From CAZOLI01 sp964580675 (GTDB lineage: Bacteria; Planctomycetota; MHYJ01; CAYXQY01): a stretch of 6,529 nt of DNA. Shown here in pieces: positions 6,395-6,529 of the stretch (its first letter is position 1; every line of letters starts with the position of its first letter). Location: contig CAZOLI010000095.1 of the NCBI GenBank assembly GCA_964580675.1, forward strand, positions 1 through 6,529. Reading direction: 5' to 3'. A program made the position numbers and the translations under genes. Below the pieces are notes generated by a model. The model made no database searches. It had not been told where the DNA came from and saw only the letters and a program-made list of their open reading frames with translations.

Positions 6395-6490
6395 AACGGA
6401 GGATAATAACGCAAAGGCACCAGAGCGCGAAGAAAAACCAGCGTCGGGAGGGGGAGGGAACGGACGTTTATGAGGCGTTCCATACGATCC

Positions 6491-6529
6491 ATTCCCTCGC
6501 TGCGCTCGGGAATCCGGGTGTTGTTTTTT
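6491..6529 (+). terminator. Possible hairpin plus T tract (weak terminator or REP-like element)
   Basis: ATTCCC (6491-6496) pairs with GGGAAT (6508-6513) around an 11-base loop that allows two further GC pairs. A T-rich stretch, 6521-6529, follows after seven bases and runs into the window edge. The spacing between stem and T tract is too long for a classical intrinsic terminator. The CTCGCTGCGCTCGGGAAT core resembles a common dispersed intergenic motif. Confidence 0.25.

Larger units (their letters stand above)
6302..6529. other. Non-coding tail after the maturation operon
   Basis: I see no credible gene here. Short open frames on both strands translate the heptamer repeat into low-complexity peptides. 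The region contains, in order, the repeat at 6360-6394, a stretch resembling the ACGCAAAGG-type filler common between genes in environmental genomes, a G-rich tract at 6446-6458, and a hairpin near 6491-6513. No intrinsic terminator lies directly after the maturation gene stop. Confidence 0.6.

Noticed and set aside
6177..6492. Short open frames on both strands over the tail repeats.
   Set aside because: Their peptides are translations of the AAAWWCG repeat, a well-known source of false small genes.

Overview
The window is ordinary bacterial chromosome: six protein genes, one of them cut by the left edge, in three blocks. The organism is probably a member of Bacteroidota or a related group such as Rhodothermota or Balneolota, possibly halophilic. 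The reasons are a lipoprotein signal ending FLSC, mostly weak or absent Shine-Dalgarno sequences, and proteins rich in Asp and Glu. No marker gene is present, so this placement is a low-confidence inference.

Left block (1-1646, minus strand). A lipoprotein carrying the N-terminal (alpha) domain of the disulfide reductase DsbD is followed about 50 bases downstream by an exported thioredoxin-fold protein with an intact CPYC active site. The second gene runs off position 1. Together they look like the extracytoplasmic parts of a thiol-disulfide relay. The membrane electron carrier (DsbD beta or CcdA type) is not in the window. A gap without genes (1647-2012) separates this block from the next; it holds one good imperfect hairpin.

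Middle block (2013-4675, minus strand). A small [2Fe-2S] subunit is followed by a Tat-exported molybdopterin-binding large subunit of the xanthine oxidase / isoquinoline 1-oxidoreductase family. No FAD subunit lies beside them, which fits the two-subunit periplasmic enzymes of this family. The substrate cannot be told from sequence.

Right block (4795-6301, plus strand). Divergent from the enzyme genes, across a 119-base spacer, are a MocA-like nucleotidyltransferase, predicted to make molybdopterin cytosine dinucleotide, and an XdhC/CoxI-family maturation protein whose start overlaps the end of the previous gene. The middle and right blocks therefore form a compact module: enzyme on one strand, cofactor finishing and insertion on the other. 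The tail (6302-6529) has no convincing gene. It carries a tandem heptamer array, a G-rich tract and a hairpin of a kind common between genes in environmental genomes.

I found no clearly new system. The points most worth checking are the split DsbD-like arrangement, the altered motifs in XdhC and MocA, the long tail ahead of the Tat motif, and the in-frame duplication at the redoxin start.
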